NCBI GenBank assembly: GCA_015064085.1 | Contig: SVSX01000002.1 | Span: forward strand, 1-64,000 | Source of the DNA: Oscillospiraceae bacterium | GTDB taxonomy: Bacteria > Bacillota > Clostridia > Oscillospirales > CAG-272 | Reading direction: 5' to 3' | Length of the DNA: 64,000 nucleotides | Part shown: positions 50,837-59,274 of the stretch, one piece after another | How the letters are laid out: every line of letters begins with the position of its first letter | Numbering within the stretch: position 1 is the first letter of the stretch | The notes under the pieces: model-generated | Told to the model about the DNA's origin: nothing | Database searches by the model: none | What the model saw: only the letters and a program-made list of their open reading frames with translations | Program-made: the position numbers and the translations under genes

Positions 50837-50877
50837 AAAAAAGCACTTATGGCAATCGAGCTGTAAGTGCTTTTTGA
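50837..50877 (+). terminator. Terminator of the decarboxylase operon
   Basis: AAAAAGCACTTA and TAAGTGCTTTTT form a long stem around a 14-base loop, with T after it. Confidence 0.88.
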
Positions 50878-51004
50878 TTTTTGTCAGAATTAATGTGAAA
50901 TATCAAAAAAAGACACAAAAAAAGCATAATAACGACCTTATTTTACCGATAAATATGTGATACAATAAGGTATAAACTATATCTTTTGATATCAGGAGGT
51001 AAAA

Positions 51005-53248
51005 ATGAATACCAATGCAAAATGGATAAAGACAGTTCCGAGCATAGGCGAGACCTCGCCCGAGTTCAGAAAAAGCTTTGCCGCCGAGAAGAAGATCAAA
51101 GCCGCGGAGCTAACGGTAACCTCTCTTGGCGCGTACGTTGCCTACATAAACGGTAAGAGAGTGGGAGATGCCTTTCTTACCCCCGGCTGGACCTCTTACA
51201 CAACAAGAGTTCAGTCTCAGACCTACGACGTGACCGATATGCTTGACAGAGCCAACCTTATCTCTGTCATCTGCGGAAAGGGCTGGATGTTCAGCGCCCT
51301 CGGATCACCCCCAAGAGCCGCTGTCGACTGCTCGGGCATAGCTATCTGCGCAGCTCTTGAGATCCTATATGAGGACGGAACGGGTGAGACTGTTCTCAGC
51401 GACCGAAGCTGGGAGGTCTGGTCCTCGGGTATTCTTTACTCCGATCACTATAACGGCGAGATCATCGACTTTACGGTAAAGGGAGAGCTCCTCGGATACG
51501 CAATTGAGGACAACGGGGGAAAGCCCGAGATCGTTCCTCAGGTCGGTGAGTTTATAAAGGAGAGGGAGCGAGTTTTTCCCTCGGAGCTCATAATAACTCC
51601 TAAGGGTGAGACGGTCATCGATTTCGGTCAGAATCTCGCGGGATACGTTGAGATATCGGTGAAGGGCAAAAAGGGAGACAAGGTGGTCATCAGCCACGCC
51701 GAGGTCCTTGATAAGGACGGCAATTTCTATACCGAAAACCTTCGTGCCGCAGACGCGCTTATGAGATATACCCTCAGCGGCGAGGAGCCTGTGCTGAAGC
51801 CGATGTTTACCTTCCAGGGCTTCAGATATATAAGAATTGACGAGTTTCCCTCGGAGGTCGATCTTTCCGACTTTACCGCTGTGGCGGTCTATTCCGATAT
51901 GAAGCGTACCTCTCGCTTTGTCTGTGGAAACGATAAGATCAACAGACTTTACAACAATACTATATGGGGACAGAGAAGTAACTTTGTGGACGTTCCCACA
52001 GACTGCCCTCAGAGAGACGAGCGACTTGGCTGGACGGGAGACGCCGAGGTCTTCTGTAAGACGGCGGCTATCAACTACGACGCCGAGAAATTCTTCTCAA
52101 AGTGGCTTGGCGACGTGGCTATAGAGCAGACCCCCGAGGGCGGAGTCAAGGGCGTAGTTCCCACCGTCAACGTAAACGGCGGAAGAGTGTCGGCGGCTTG
52201 GGGCGACGTTGCGACGGTAGCCCCCTGGGAGATATATCTCGCGTACGGTGACAAGGAGCTGCTCAGAAGAAACTACCCGATGATGAAGAAATGGGTAGAA
52301 TATATGCATAACACGGGTGTTGAGGAATATCTCTGGCTCGGCGGCAATCACTACGGAGATTGGCTTGCTATGGACGCGGGCTACGGTATCTATAAGGGAG
52401 CAACCCAGACCGACTTTATAGCGAGTGCGTATTTCGCTTATTCCACCTCTCTTGTCATAAGAGCGGGAAGAGTGCTCGGCGAGGACGTCTCCTATTTTGA
52501 GGACCTTTACACTAAGGTGAGAGCAAAATTCAGAGAGTGCTTTATGAAGGACGGAATGCCCGTGGCGCTCAGAGAATATAAGGACTCTCCTCTCGATAAC
52601 GGAACAGACAGAGAGCCGAGAAAGATCAAGGACGTTACTCAGACGGCTATCATTCTTATCCTCCATTTCGGTCTTTGCGAGGAGGAGGAAAAGCCTATGC
52701 TTCTTAAGAAGCTCGCGGAGCTTATTGCCGACTTCGACGGAAGAATGACCACGGGATTCGTTGGAACTCCCTATATCCTCCACGCTCTCTCTGACAACGG
52801 AAGAGCAGACCTTGCTTATGATCTGCTTCTTCAGGAGAAGAACCCCTCATGGCTCTTCTCGGTCAATATGGGCGCGACCACTATCTGGGAGCATTGGGAC
52901 AGCATAAACGAGGAAGGCAAGATGTGGAGTACCGCAATGAACTCCTTCAACCACTATGCTTACGGCTCGGTGTTTGATTGGATATTCGGCGATATGATGG
53001 GTATCAAGGTCCTTGACGAGGGCGCGGGCTATGAGAAGATAGAGATTGCTCCTATTCCCGAGAAGAGAATAGGCTTTGCAGAGGCTGAGATCGAAACAAG
53101 ATGCGGAAAGCTTGGCGTAAGCTGGAGATACGTTGGAGATAAGGTAAGATACGAGATCTGCGTACCCTGTGGCTCATCTGCAACGCTTAAGATCAAGGGA
53201 CTTCCCGAGAAGACCTTGCTTGGCGGATGTTATACAATAATTAAGTAA
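51005..53248 (+). CDS. Alpha-L-rhamnosidase, GH78, first tandem copy
   Basis: 747 residues. An N-terminal lectin-like beta domain (SLGAYVAYINGKRVGDAFLT, PGWTSYTTRVQ), a second beta domain (VIDFGQNLAGYVEI), and the (alpha/alpha)6 catalytic barrel. The active-site signature is DVPTDCPQRDERLGWTGDAE; the Asp, Glu and Asp in it match the catalytic acids of GH78. The barrel end has GATTIWEHWDS. No signal peptide, so it acts inside on imported rhamnogalacturonan or flavonoid oligosaccharides. AGGAGG precedes the ATG. A near paralogue follows after 13 bases. Confidence 0.95.
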   Translation: MNTNAKWIKTVPSIGETSPEFRKSFAAEKKIKAAELTVTSLGAYVAYINGKRVGDAFLTPGWTSYTTRVQSQTYDVTDMLDRANLISVICGKGWMFSALGSPPRAAVDCSGIAICAALEILYEDGTGETVLSDRSWEVWSSGILYSDHYNGEIIDFTVKGELLGYAIEDNGGKPEIVPQVGEFIKERERVFPSELIITPKGETVIDFGQNLAGYVEISVKGKKGDKVVISHAEVLDKDGNFYTENLRAADALMRYTLSGEEPVLKPMFTFQGFRYIRIDEFPSEVDLSDFTAVAVYSDMKRTSRFVCGNDKINRLYNNTIWGQRSNFVDVPTDCPQRDERLGWTGDAEVFCKTAAINYDAEKFFSKWLGDVAIEQTPEGGVKGVVPTVNVNGGRVSAAWGDVATVAPWEIYLAYGDKELLRRNYPMMKKWVEYMHNTGVEEYLWLGGNHYGDWLAMDAGYGIYKGATQTDFIASAYFAYSTSLVIRAGRVLGEDVSYFEDLYTKVRAKFRECFMKDGMPVALREYKDSPLDNGTDREPRKIKDVTQTAIILILHFGLCEEEEKPMLLKKLAELIADFDGRMTTGFVGTPYILHALSDNGRADLAYDLLLQEKNPSWLFSVNMGATTIWEHWDSINEEGKMWSTAMNSFNHYAYGSVFDWIFGDMMGIKVLDEGAGYEKIEIAPIPEKRIGFAEAEIETRCGKLGVSWRYVGDKVRYEICVPCGSSATLKIKGLPEKTLLGGCYTIIK

Positions 53249-53261
53249 GGAGGTATTGGAT

Positions 53262-55508
53262 ATGAATAAAAATGCAAAATGGATAAGACCCACCATTGGA
53301 ATAGGTGAGGTATGCCCGGATTTCAGAACCGCGTTTGCGGTTGATAAAAAGGTGGTAAAGGCAGAGGCTTTTGTCAGCGCGAGGGGCGTTTACGACCTCT
53401 TTATAAACGGAAAAAAGGTCGGAGACGGCTTTATGGCGCCGGGTTGGACCTCAAACTTTGCGAGAGTGCAGTATCAGAGATATGATGTAACCGAGCTTAT
53501 TGAGAGCGAGAACACTGTCTCTATCATCGCGGGTAAGGGCTGGGCACTCGGAAATATCGGATATCACCGCAGACCTGCCGTGGATTGCTCGATGATCGCC
53601 GTTATAGCAAGTATAGAGCTTGAATTTGAGGACGGAACAAAGCAGGTAGTCGCAACCGACAAAAGCTGGGACGTTTATAAGTCCAAGATACTCTTCTCGG
53701 AGCTCTACGACGGCGAGACGGTCGACGCGGGAGCTGAGTGCGAGTTTTACGGAAAGGCATCCTTTGACACAGACTCAAAGCCCGCGCTTGTTGAGCAGGT
53801 TGGAGAATTTATAACCGAGAGGGAGACGGTATTCGCTTCGGAGTACATCGTCACCCCCAAGGGCGAGAGAGTCATAGATTTCGGTCAGAATATGGCGGGA
53901 TACGTTAAGGTCAGGATCAAGGCGAACAAGGGCGACAGGATAGTTATAACCCACGCCGAGGTGCTTGACAAGGAAGGCAATTTCTATAACGCAAACCTCC
54001 GTGTGGCGGAAAACAGAATGACATATATATGCAGCGGAGAAGAGGACGTATTCGCCCCCAGATTTTCCTTCCAGGGCTTCAGATATATCAGACTTGACGA
54101 GTATCCGAAGGAAGAGGTTGATATTTCCGACTTTACGGCAGTTGCTGTTTATTCCGATATGAAGAGGACATCCTCCTTCGTTTGCGGATATGACAAGCTG
54201 AACAGACTCTACAGCAACACCGTCTGGGGTCAGAGAGGAAACTTTATAGATATCCCCACAGACTGTCCCCAGAGAAATGAGCGACTTGGCTGGACGGGCG
54301 ACGCTGAGGTCTTCTGCCGTACCGCAGCTATAAACTACAACGTCAAGAGGTTCTTCAACAAGTGGCTTGGAGATATGAAGCTCGAGCAGCTTCCCGACGG
54401 AGCTGTTTTCGGAATAGTTCCGGGTATCACCGACTGCGGAAATAAGATATCAGCCGCTTGGGCAGACGCGGCGGCGGTATGTCCCTGGGAGATGTATCTC
54501 GCATACGGCGACAAGGATATGCTGAGGGAATATTACCCTATGATGAAAAAATGGGTGGAATATATGCACGGAGCGGGAGATGAGGAATTCCTCTGGCTCG
54601 GCGGAAGCCACTACGGAGATTGGCTTGCGATGGATGCGGGCTACGGCACTTATATCGGAGCAACTCAGGTCGATCTTATAGCAAGTGCATTCTTCGCCTA
54701 CTCCACCTCGCTGACAATAAAGGCGGGAAAGGCGCTCGGCGAGGATACACGTGAGCTTGAGGAGCTTTACAAGAACGTAAGAGCGAAATTCAGAGAATGC
54801 TTTATGCGTGACGGTATGCCGACCTATTATTCCAAGGACGGAAAGCGTTCTGTCGCTTACAATAACGTGGTCACAGAGCAGTCCCGCAGCGGCGTAACAC
54901 AGACCGCTATAGTGCTGATACTCAGATTCGGTCTTTGTGAGGACTGCGAAAGAGAAGGACTTGTCAATAAGCTTTGTGAGCTCATAGATGAAAACGACGG
55001 AAGAATGACAACGGGATTTGTGGGAACACCTCATATCCTCCACGCCCTTTCCGATAACGGACGCGCGGATGTGGCATTCGACCTCCTCCTTCAGGAAAAG
55101 AACCCCTCCTGGCTCTTCTCTGTAAACAGAGGAGCGACCACCATCTGGGAGCACTGGGACAGCGTGAACGAGGAAGGCGATATGTGGAGCGACAAGATGA
55201 ACTCCTTCAACCACTATGCCTACGGCGCTGTGTTTGACTGGATCTTCGGCGATATGATGGGAATAAAGATAGCCGAGGGCGGAGAGGGATACAAGAAGCT
55301 CGAAATATGCCCGATCCCCGAGAAGAGAATAGGCTTTGCCGAGGCGTCATACGAGTCGGATCACGGAGAGATCTTCGTAAGCTGGAGATATATCGGCGAC
55401 AAGGTCAGATATGAGGTAAGAATACCCGAGGGTATCGAGGCAACGCTGAAGATCGGCGGAATGTCCCCGAGAAAGCTCGGCGGCGGAGCATATACCGTAA
55501 TAAAGTAA
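53262..55508 (+). CDS. Alpha-L-rhamnosidase, GH78, second tandem copy
   Basis: 748 residues from the ATG at 53262 (AAGGAGGT upstream). It is clearly paralogous to its neighbour over its whole length, including identical blocks such as YGDWLAMDAGYG and FGDMMGIK. In the active-site signature the Asp before the conserved Glu is Asn (DCPQRNERLGWTGDAE), so the two copies may differ in specificity or rate. Tandem duplication with divergence is the simplest explanation. Same operon as the first copy; terminator at 55525. Confidence 0.95.
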   Translation: MNKNAKWIRPTIGIGEVCPDFRTAFAVDKKVVKAEAFVSARGVYDLFINGKKVGDGFMAPGWTSNFARVQYQRYDVTELIESENTVSIIAGKGWALGNIGYHRRPAVDCSMIAVIASIELEFEDGTKQVVATDKSWDVYKSKILFSELYDGETVDAGAECEFYGKASFDTDSKPALVEQVGEFITERETVFASEYIVTPKGERVIDFGQNMAGYVKVRIKANKGDRIVITHAEVLDKEGNFYNANLRVAENRMTYICSGEEDVFAPRFSFQGFRYIRLDEYPKEEVDISDFTAVAVYSDMKRTSSFVCGYDKLNRLYSNTVWGQRGNFIDIPTDCPQRNERLGWTGDAEVFCRTAAINYNVKRFFNKWLGDMKLEQLPDGAVFGIVPGITDCGNKISAAWADAAAVCPWEMYLAYGDKDMLREYYPMMKKWVEYMHGAGDEEFLWLGGSHYGDWLAMDAGYGTYIGATQVDLIASAFFAYSTSLTIKAGKALGEDTRELEELYKNVRAKFRECFMRDGMPTYYSKDGKRSVAYNNVVTEQSRSGVTQTAIVLILRFGLCEDCEREGLVNKLCELIDENDGRMTTGFVGTPHILHALSDNGRADVAFDLLLQEKNPSWLFSVNRGATTIWEHWDSVNEEGDMWSDKMNSFNHYAYGAVFDWIFGDMMGIKIAEGGEGYKKLEICPIPEKRIGFAEASYESDHGEIFVSWRYIGDKVRYEVRIPEGIEATLKIGGMSPRKLGGGAYTVIK

Positions 55509-55524
55509 AGATAATACAATAAAA

Positions 55525-55557
55525 GACAGAAACCGCAGGTTGATTTTCTGCGGTTTT
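55525..55557 (+). terminator. Terminator of the rhamnosidase operon
   Basis: AAACCGCAG and CTGCGGTTT form the stem (loop GTTGATTTT), with TTTTG after it. Confidence 0.88.
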
Positions 55558-55600
55558 TGTGATATAATAAGGTTGCTGAAATTATTTATAAAACAAAGTT

Positions 55601-55905
55601 GAGATCGGCGATGAAATCCTGCTTCGCAGGGTTATAACAGACGGATTTGATTTCATCCAAGGCAACGCCTTGGATTTCATCTGAGTAAAACGAAGATTTC
55701 ATCGTGGCATAGCCACGATTTCATTTAACCAACAGAAAAAGAGAGGACATTTCGGCTATGAACCGCTTTGTTCTCTCTTTCTGCTTGTTATATGGGTTTG
55801 GGCTTAGCCCATTTGCGTTTGACTAGTCAAATGCGATGCTTTCATTTTTATCAAAGCGAAAATTCTCCGCTAAGGACACCACGCTATTCTGTCGGGGTTT
55901 TATCC
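55601..55905. repeat. Hairpin-rich repeat cluster in a convergent gap
   Basis: This 406-base gap (55509-55914) has no gene. After the terminator it holds a chain of short hairpins: CCTGC-ttc-GCAGG (55618-55630), CCAAGGC-aac-GCCTTGG (55657-55673), CGTGGC-ata-GCCACG (55703-55717), a longer one with AGAAAAAGAGAG and CTCTCTTTCT (55734-55782), TGGGC-tta-GCCCA (55799-55811) and the palindrome TTTGACTAGTCAAA (55818-55831). The nonamer GATTTCATC occurs at 55649, 55673 and 55695 and inverted at 55610, framing the first hairpins. Confidence 0.75.
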
Positions 55906-55914
55906 TTAAGGGCA

Positions 55915-56397
55915 CTATGCTAAAAGCCTTTCTTCTATTTTTCTGAAGACCTCCGCGCGGTCCTCCGAGTCCATAATGGCGTAGATCACGTAATTCCCGA
56001 AGCGCCTGACCTCGGCTCTCTCAAGCTTCGGAAGCTCCTCGGGGGCATAGCTCCCTATAAAGGCAGACTTGCCCTCCCGCATTTCTGAGAGATAGCTTTC
56101 GGCAAGAGCCGAGAGCTCCTCGGGATCAGACCCCTCCGCAAGATGAAATATTCCAAGCTCGTCGATGTCATTCACCTCGGTGGAGTAGATTATCTCAAAA
56201 TCGTCGCAGAGTGCCGCGCCGTCAAAGAAAAAGTCAAGGTAGTCCTCACCGTATCGGGAATAATCCTCCGTGTCGTCGCCTATGAGTGACTCCGAGAGCT
56301 CACGGCAGCTTATTCCGTCGGAATATTTTTTCGAGGAGCAGGAGGTAAGTGTCAGAGCGAGGAGAAGGGAAAGCAGTAAAATAATTGCTCTTTTCAT
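55915..56397 (-). CDS. DUF4358-type lipoprotein
   Basis: 160 residues. The signal peptide ends in the lipobox LTSC with lipidated Cys near residue 20, so it is a membrane lipoprotein. The body is acidic and ends with RRFGNYVIYAIMDSEDRAEV, fitting the DUF4358 family of Clostridia. Function unknown. Its start overlaps the stop of the SGNH gene upstream (ATGA), so the two are coupled and may act on the same envelope target. Confidence 0.85.
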   Translation of the reverse strand: MKRAIILLLSLLLALTLTSCSSKKYSDGISCRELSESLIGDDTEDYSRYGEDYLDFFFDGAALCDDFEIIYSTEVNDIDELGIFHLAEGSDPEELSALAESYLSEMREGKSAFIGSYAPEELPKLERAEVRRFGNYVIYAIMDSEDRAEVFRKIEERLLA

Positions 56398-57164
56398 TGA
56401 GTTACCGCTCCTTTATATCCGTGTGTTCTTATATATCCGAGTATCTTTCGGTAAGCCTCCTCGGTAAGGTGATAGCCGTCCCCCTGCTGATATTCGGGGC
56501 GAAGCGCGCCGCTCTCGCCCTTCAGTATATCCGCGGTGGAAAGATATCTGAGCCCCGACTCGGCAGAGAGCTCGAGAGACCAGAGGTTGATCTTGTCAAT
56601 ATATCGGTTCAGCTCCTCATAGCTGACCGAATATCGGCTCATATCCATATTTTTTGCCACGGGGAAGGCTGATTGAAGGATTATCACCGTGCTCGGAGAG
56701 GCTGCGCGGATAGCAGATATAAGCTTGGAGTAGCAGCTCTTGAAATAACCCTCGCCCTTTTTTATATTCTGAACAGCGCCGTTGAGACCGAAGGTGAGTA
56801 TCATCATCTTCGGCTTTTTTCGCGCGGCGGCTTCCGAAACGGTCAGCTTCTCACCCGTTTCGGGATAGACGATCTTAACACTTCCCACCGACATATCAAG
56901 GGTCATAGTTCCGCCCTCGGGCGCCCATATCTGCTTAGTTTCACTGCCGTCCTTCAAAACCCCGCGGCTTTTCATATGGTAGGTCGTGGATTCTCCGAGA
57001 AAAATAATGCTGTCAATATACTCCTCTCCCATATCCTCACTCTCCGAAAGAAGGGCATCCTCCGCGTTTTCTTGCAGAGTCTCCTTTGCGGGAGCGGTAT
57101 CCGAGCACGCCGAGATCATCGGCAGGATAAGGAACAGTGCGCATATTGACAGCAATCTTTTCAT
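56394..57164 (-). CDS. SGNH/GDSL-hydrolase lipoprotein
   Basis: 256 residues. The lipobox is MISAC with lipidated Cys near residue 20. Block I of the SGNH fold is IIFLGESTTYHM (Ser in place of the GDS motif), block III LTFGLNGA, and block V DGYHLTEEAY with the catalytic His. These are typical of extracellular acetyl- or acyl-esterases acting on cell-wall glycans or peptidoglycan. AAGGAG precedes the ATG. It is the first gene of a two-gene unit with DUF4358. Confidence 0.88.
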   Translation of the reverse strand: MKRLLSICALFLILPMISACSDTAPAKETLQENAEDALLSESEDMGEEYIDSIIFLGESTTYHMKSRGVLKDGSETKQIWAPEGGTMTLDMSVGSVKIVYPETGEKLTVSEAAARKKPKMMILTFGLNGAVQNIKKGEGYFKSCYSKLISAIRAASPSTVIILQSAFPVAKNMDMSRYSVSYEELNRYIDKINLWSLELSAESGLRYLSTADILKGESGALRPEYQQGDGYHLTEEAYRKILGYIRTHGYKGAVTQ

Positions 57165-57218
57165 AATAATCTCCTTGTGATTTATGTAGACAAGCTCTGC
57201 AAGGAGATCGCTTTATTA

Positions 57219-57644
57219 TTATTTCCCGAACTGAGATCTGTATTCACCGCTCACGTCAGCCTTCGACTTGTATCTTGCGCGGAAGAGGGCGACGAGTGCT
57301 GCAACTATGATGTAAACTACCGAGAAAGTCACAAGTCCGACGGTCAGTGTTGAGGCAGGGGGCGAGATCGGGAGCATAAGACAGGCGTAAAAGGCAAAGA
57401 TCGTGATGATATAGTGCAGAAAAAGCCTCAGAGCCCCGTGGAGCTTTTTTATTTTGAAGATTCCGTTGGCAATAGCCACGAGAATCGACGCCACGAAGAA
57501 GAGAAGGACTCTCGAGGCGTCAAGCAGGACCTCTGTGTCGTCAACGTAAACTATAAGCACGATGAGTGCGTAAAGTGCGGTCACAATAGAAAAATATATA
57601 CAGGCGTTAGTAAATATATTTTTTATAAGCGCTTTGAAATTCAT
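57219..57644 (-). CDS. DUF3021-like small membrane protein
   Basis: 141 residues with four membrane helices (about 13-32, 43-63, 74-95 and 105-127), a basic C-terminal tail, and an N-terminal KNIFTNACIYFSIVTALYAL that fits the DUF3021 family. These proteins often accompany LytTR regulators, but none is nearby here. GAAAGGG precedes the ATG. Function unknown. Confidence 0.75.
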   Translation of the reverse strand: MNFKALIKNIFTNACIYFSIVTALYALIVLIVYVDDTEVLLDASRVLLFFVASILVAIANGIFKIKKLHGALRLFLHYIITIFAFYACLMLPISPPASTLTVGLVTFSVVYIIVAALVALFRARYKSKADVSGEYRSQFGK

Positions 57645-57786
57645 CGATAAAACCCTTTCGACTTAAAAAGTATATGCCAATGATACCACAAATATGTTTT
57701 TTTTTCAACAGTAATTTGTAAATTTTAAAAACTAAAATGAAAAAAAGCCGCAAAATGAATATTTTTATAAATATTCATCGAATTCC

Positions 57787-57815
57787 TTGACAATTCGGGG
57801 AGAAAGATATATAAT
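57787..57815 (+). promoter_or_regulatory. Sigma-A promoter of the nusB-argR operon
   Basis: A consensus TTGACA at 57787-57792 and TATAAT at 57810-57815 with a 17-base spacer. Confidence 0.85.
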
Positions 57816-57906
57816 GATTAGTATGGATAATTATGCACATTTATAATATTTCAAATATATTGAAAGGATTTTTCCGAAAATATTCATTTTGGAAAATGTG
57901 GTTGCT

Positions 57907-58314
57907 ATGACACGCAGAGAAGCAAGAGAAAGAGTTTTTGAGCTTTTGTTTGAAAGTGAATTCAGAGCTGACGAAACGGCAATAGAGATCTTCGGCACGT
58001 CGACCGAGAACAGAGAGGTGGCTGAGGACGACTACGTTAAACGCGCTTACTTCACTATTATGGAGAAAAAGGACGAGATCGACGCCCTTATAGGTGAGCA
58101 TTCCAACGGCTGGAAGACCAGCAGACTGACAAACGTATCCCGTTCGGTGCTGAGACTCTGTGTTTATGAGATGCTCTATGAGGACAAGATACCTCACAAC
58201 GTTTCGATAAACGAGGCGGTGGAGCTCGCAAAGACCTATGACGAGGAAAAGGCTCGTGTCTTTATCAACGGAGTTCTCCATTCCATAAAAAGCTCACTCC
58301 CCGCAAGAGACTGA
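57907..58314 (+). CDS. nusB: Transcription antitermination factor NusB
   Basis: 135 residues from the ATG at 57907; no clear ribosome site precedes it, and a TTG at 57889 in frame is an alternative. The all-helical NusB fold is clear from RREARERVFELLFESEF, VSRSVLRLCVYEML and INEAVELAKTYDEEKARVFINGVL. NusB binds boxA RNA with S10 for rRNA antitermination. It heads a run of eight further + strand genes in the usual clostridial order. Confidence 0.95.
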   Translation: MTRREARERVFELLFESEFRADETAIEIFGTSTENREVAEDDYVKRAYFTIMEKKDEIDALIGEHSNGWKTSRLTNVSRSVLRLCVYEMLYEDKIPHNVSINEAVELAKTYDEEKARVFINGVLHSIKSSLPARD

Positions 58315-58316
58315 CT

Positions 58317-59273
58317 ATGAAAAAATATTACGTGGGGTTTGATACCAGCAATTATACCACCTCGGTCGCCGTCGCGGACTCTGAGGGACGGATAGTTGCC
58401 AATCTCAAGCGCCCCTTGCCTGTAAAGTCGGGGGAGTGCGGACTTAGGCAGTCTGACGCCCTTTTTGCTCATATCAAAAATCTTCCGTCGATCACCGACG
58501 AGCTCTCGGAGGTGATAAAGGGAGAGAGCGTGGCGGCTGTGGGAGTTTCCTCAAAGCCGAGAGACGCTGAGGGGTCTTATATGCCCTGCTTTCTTGCGGG
58601 AGTCGCGGCGGCACATTCCTTCGCGGCGGCAGTTGGTGCGAGGGTCAGCTATCATTCCCACCAGAACGGACATATAATGGCGGCAGCCTATTCCTCGGGG
58701 AGAGCTGAATACCTCCTCGGAGGCAGATTTATGGCGCTCCACGTTTCGGGCGGAACAACAGAGGCGCTTCTCGTGACCCCTCGCGGGGCTTCCTTTGAGG
58801 TCGAGCTCGTCGGAGGAACTCGCGACCTTAACGCGGGTCAGATAATCGACAGAGTAGGGGTCTCTCTCGGACTTTCATTCCCCTGCGGAAAGGCTCTTGA
58901 GGAGCTGGCTCTTTCCTATTCGGGAGGGCATAGGAAGACGAGAATTACCGTCAGAGACGGCTTTTGCAATCTTTCGGGGCTTGAAAATATGGCAAAGGGA
59001 CTTTACGAAAAGAATGGCGACAGCGCTGAGGTGGCGGCGTTCGTGTTCGATTTCATAAGAGACACTCTCATAGAGATATGCAGACAGACCGCCGAAAAAT
59101 ACGGCAGAGTGCCCGTGCTTTTCGGAGGCGGGGTTATGTCTAACCGATATATGAGAAAGGAGATAAGCTCGGAGCTCGAGGCTTATTTTTCCGAGCCGCA
59201 GTTCTCGGCCGATAACGCGGCCGGTATAGCTCTTCTTTGCAGAAGAGAGAGTCTTTTTTCTTCGGAGGTATAA
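58317..59273 (+). CDS. TsaD/Gcp-like (peptidase M22 family) protein
   Basis: 318 residues. It has the ASKHA fold of TsaD: phosphate-1 loop GFDTSNYTTS, the metal-binding HSHQNGHIMAA, nucleotide-binding HVSGGTTEALL, and VLFGGGVMSNRYMRKE. It is shorter and more divergent than true TsaD (about 340 residues), so it is likely the paralogue often found in this operon in Clostridia rather than the tRNA t6A enzyme. Function of the paralogue is unknown. The ATG comes two bases after the nusB stop. Confidence 0.85.
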   Translation: MKKYYVGFDTSNYTTSVAVADSEGRIVANLKRPLPVKSGECGLRQSDALFAHIKNLPSITDELSEVIKGESVAAVGVSSKPRDAEGSYMPCFLAGVAAAHSFAAAVGARVSYHSHQNGHIMAAAYSSGRAEYLLGGRFMALHVSGGTTEALLVTPRGASFEVELVGGTRDLNAGQIIDRVGVSLGLSFPCGKALEELALSYSGGHRKTRITVRDGFCNLSGLENMAKGLYEKNGDSAEVAAFVFDFIRDTLIEICRQTAEKYGRVPVLFGGGVMSNRYMRKEISSELEAYFSEPQFSADNAAGIALLCRRESLFSSEV

Positions 59274-59274
59274 G

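Noticed and set aside
55601..55905. GATTTCATC repeats as a CRISPR array
   Set aside because: Repeats are only nine bases, irregularly spaced, with hairpins rather than unique spacers between them, and no cas gene is near.
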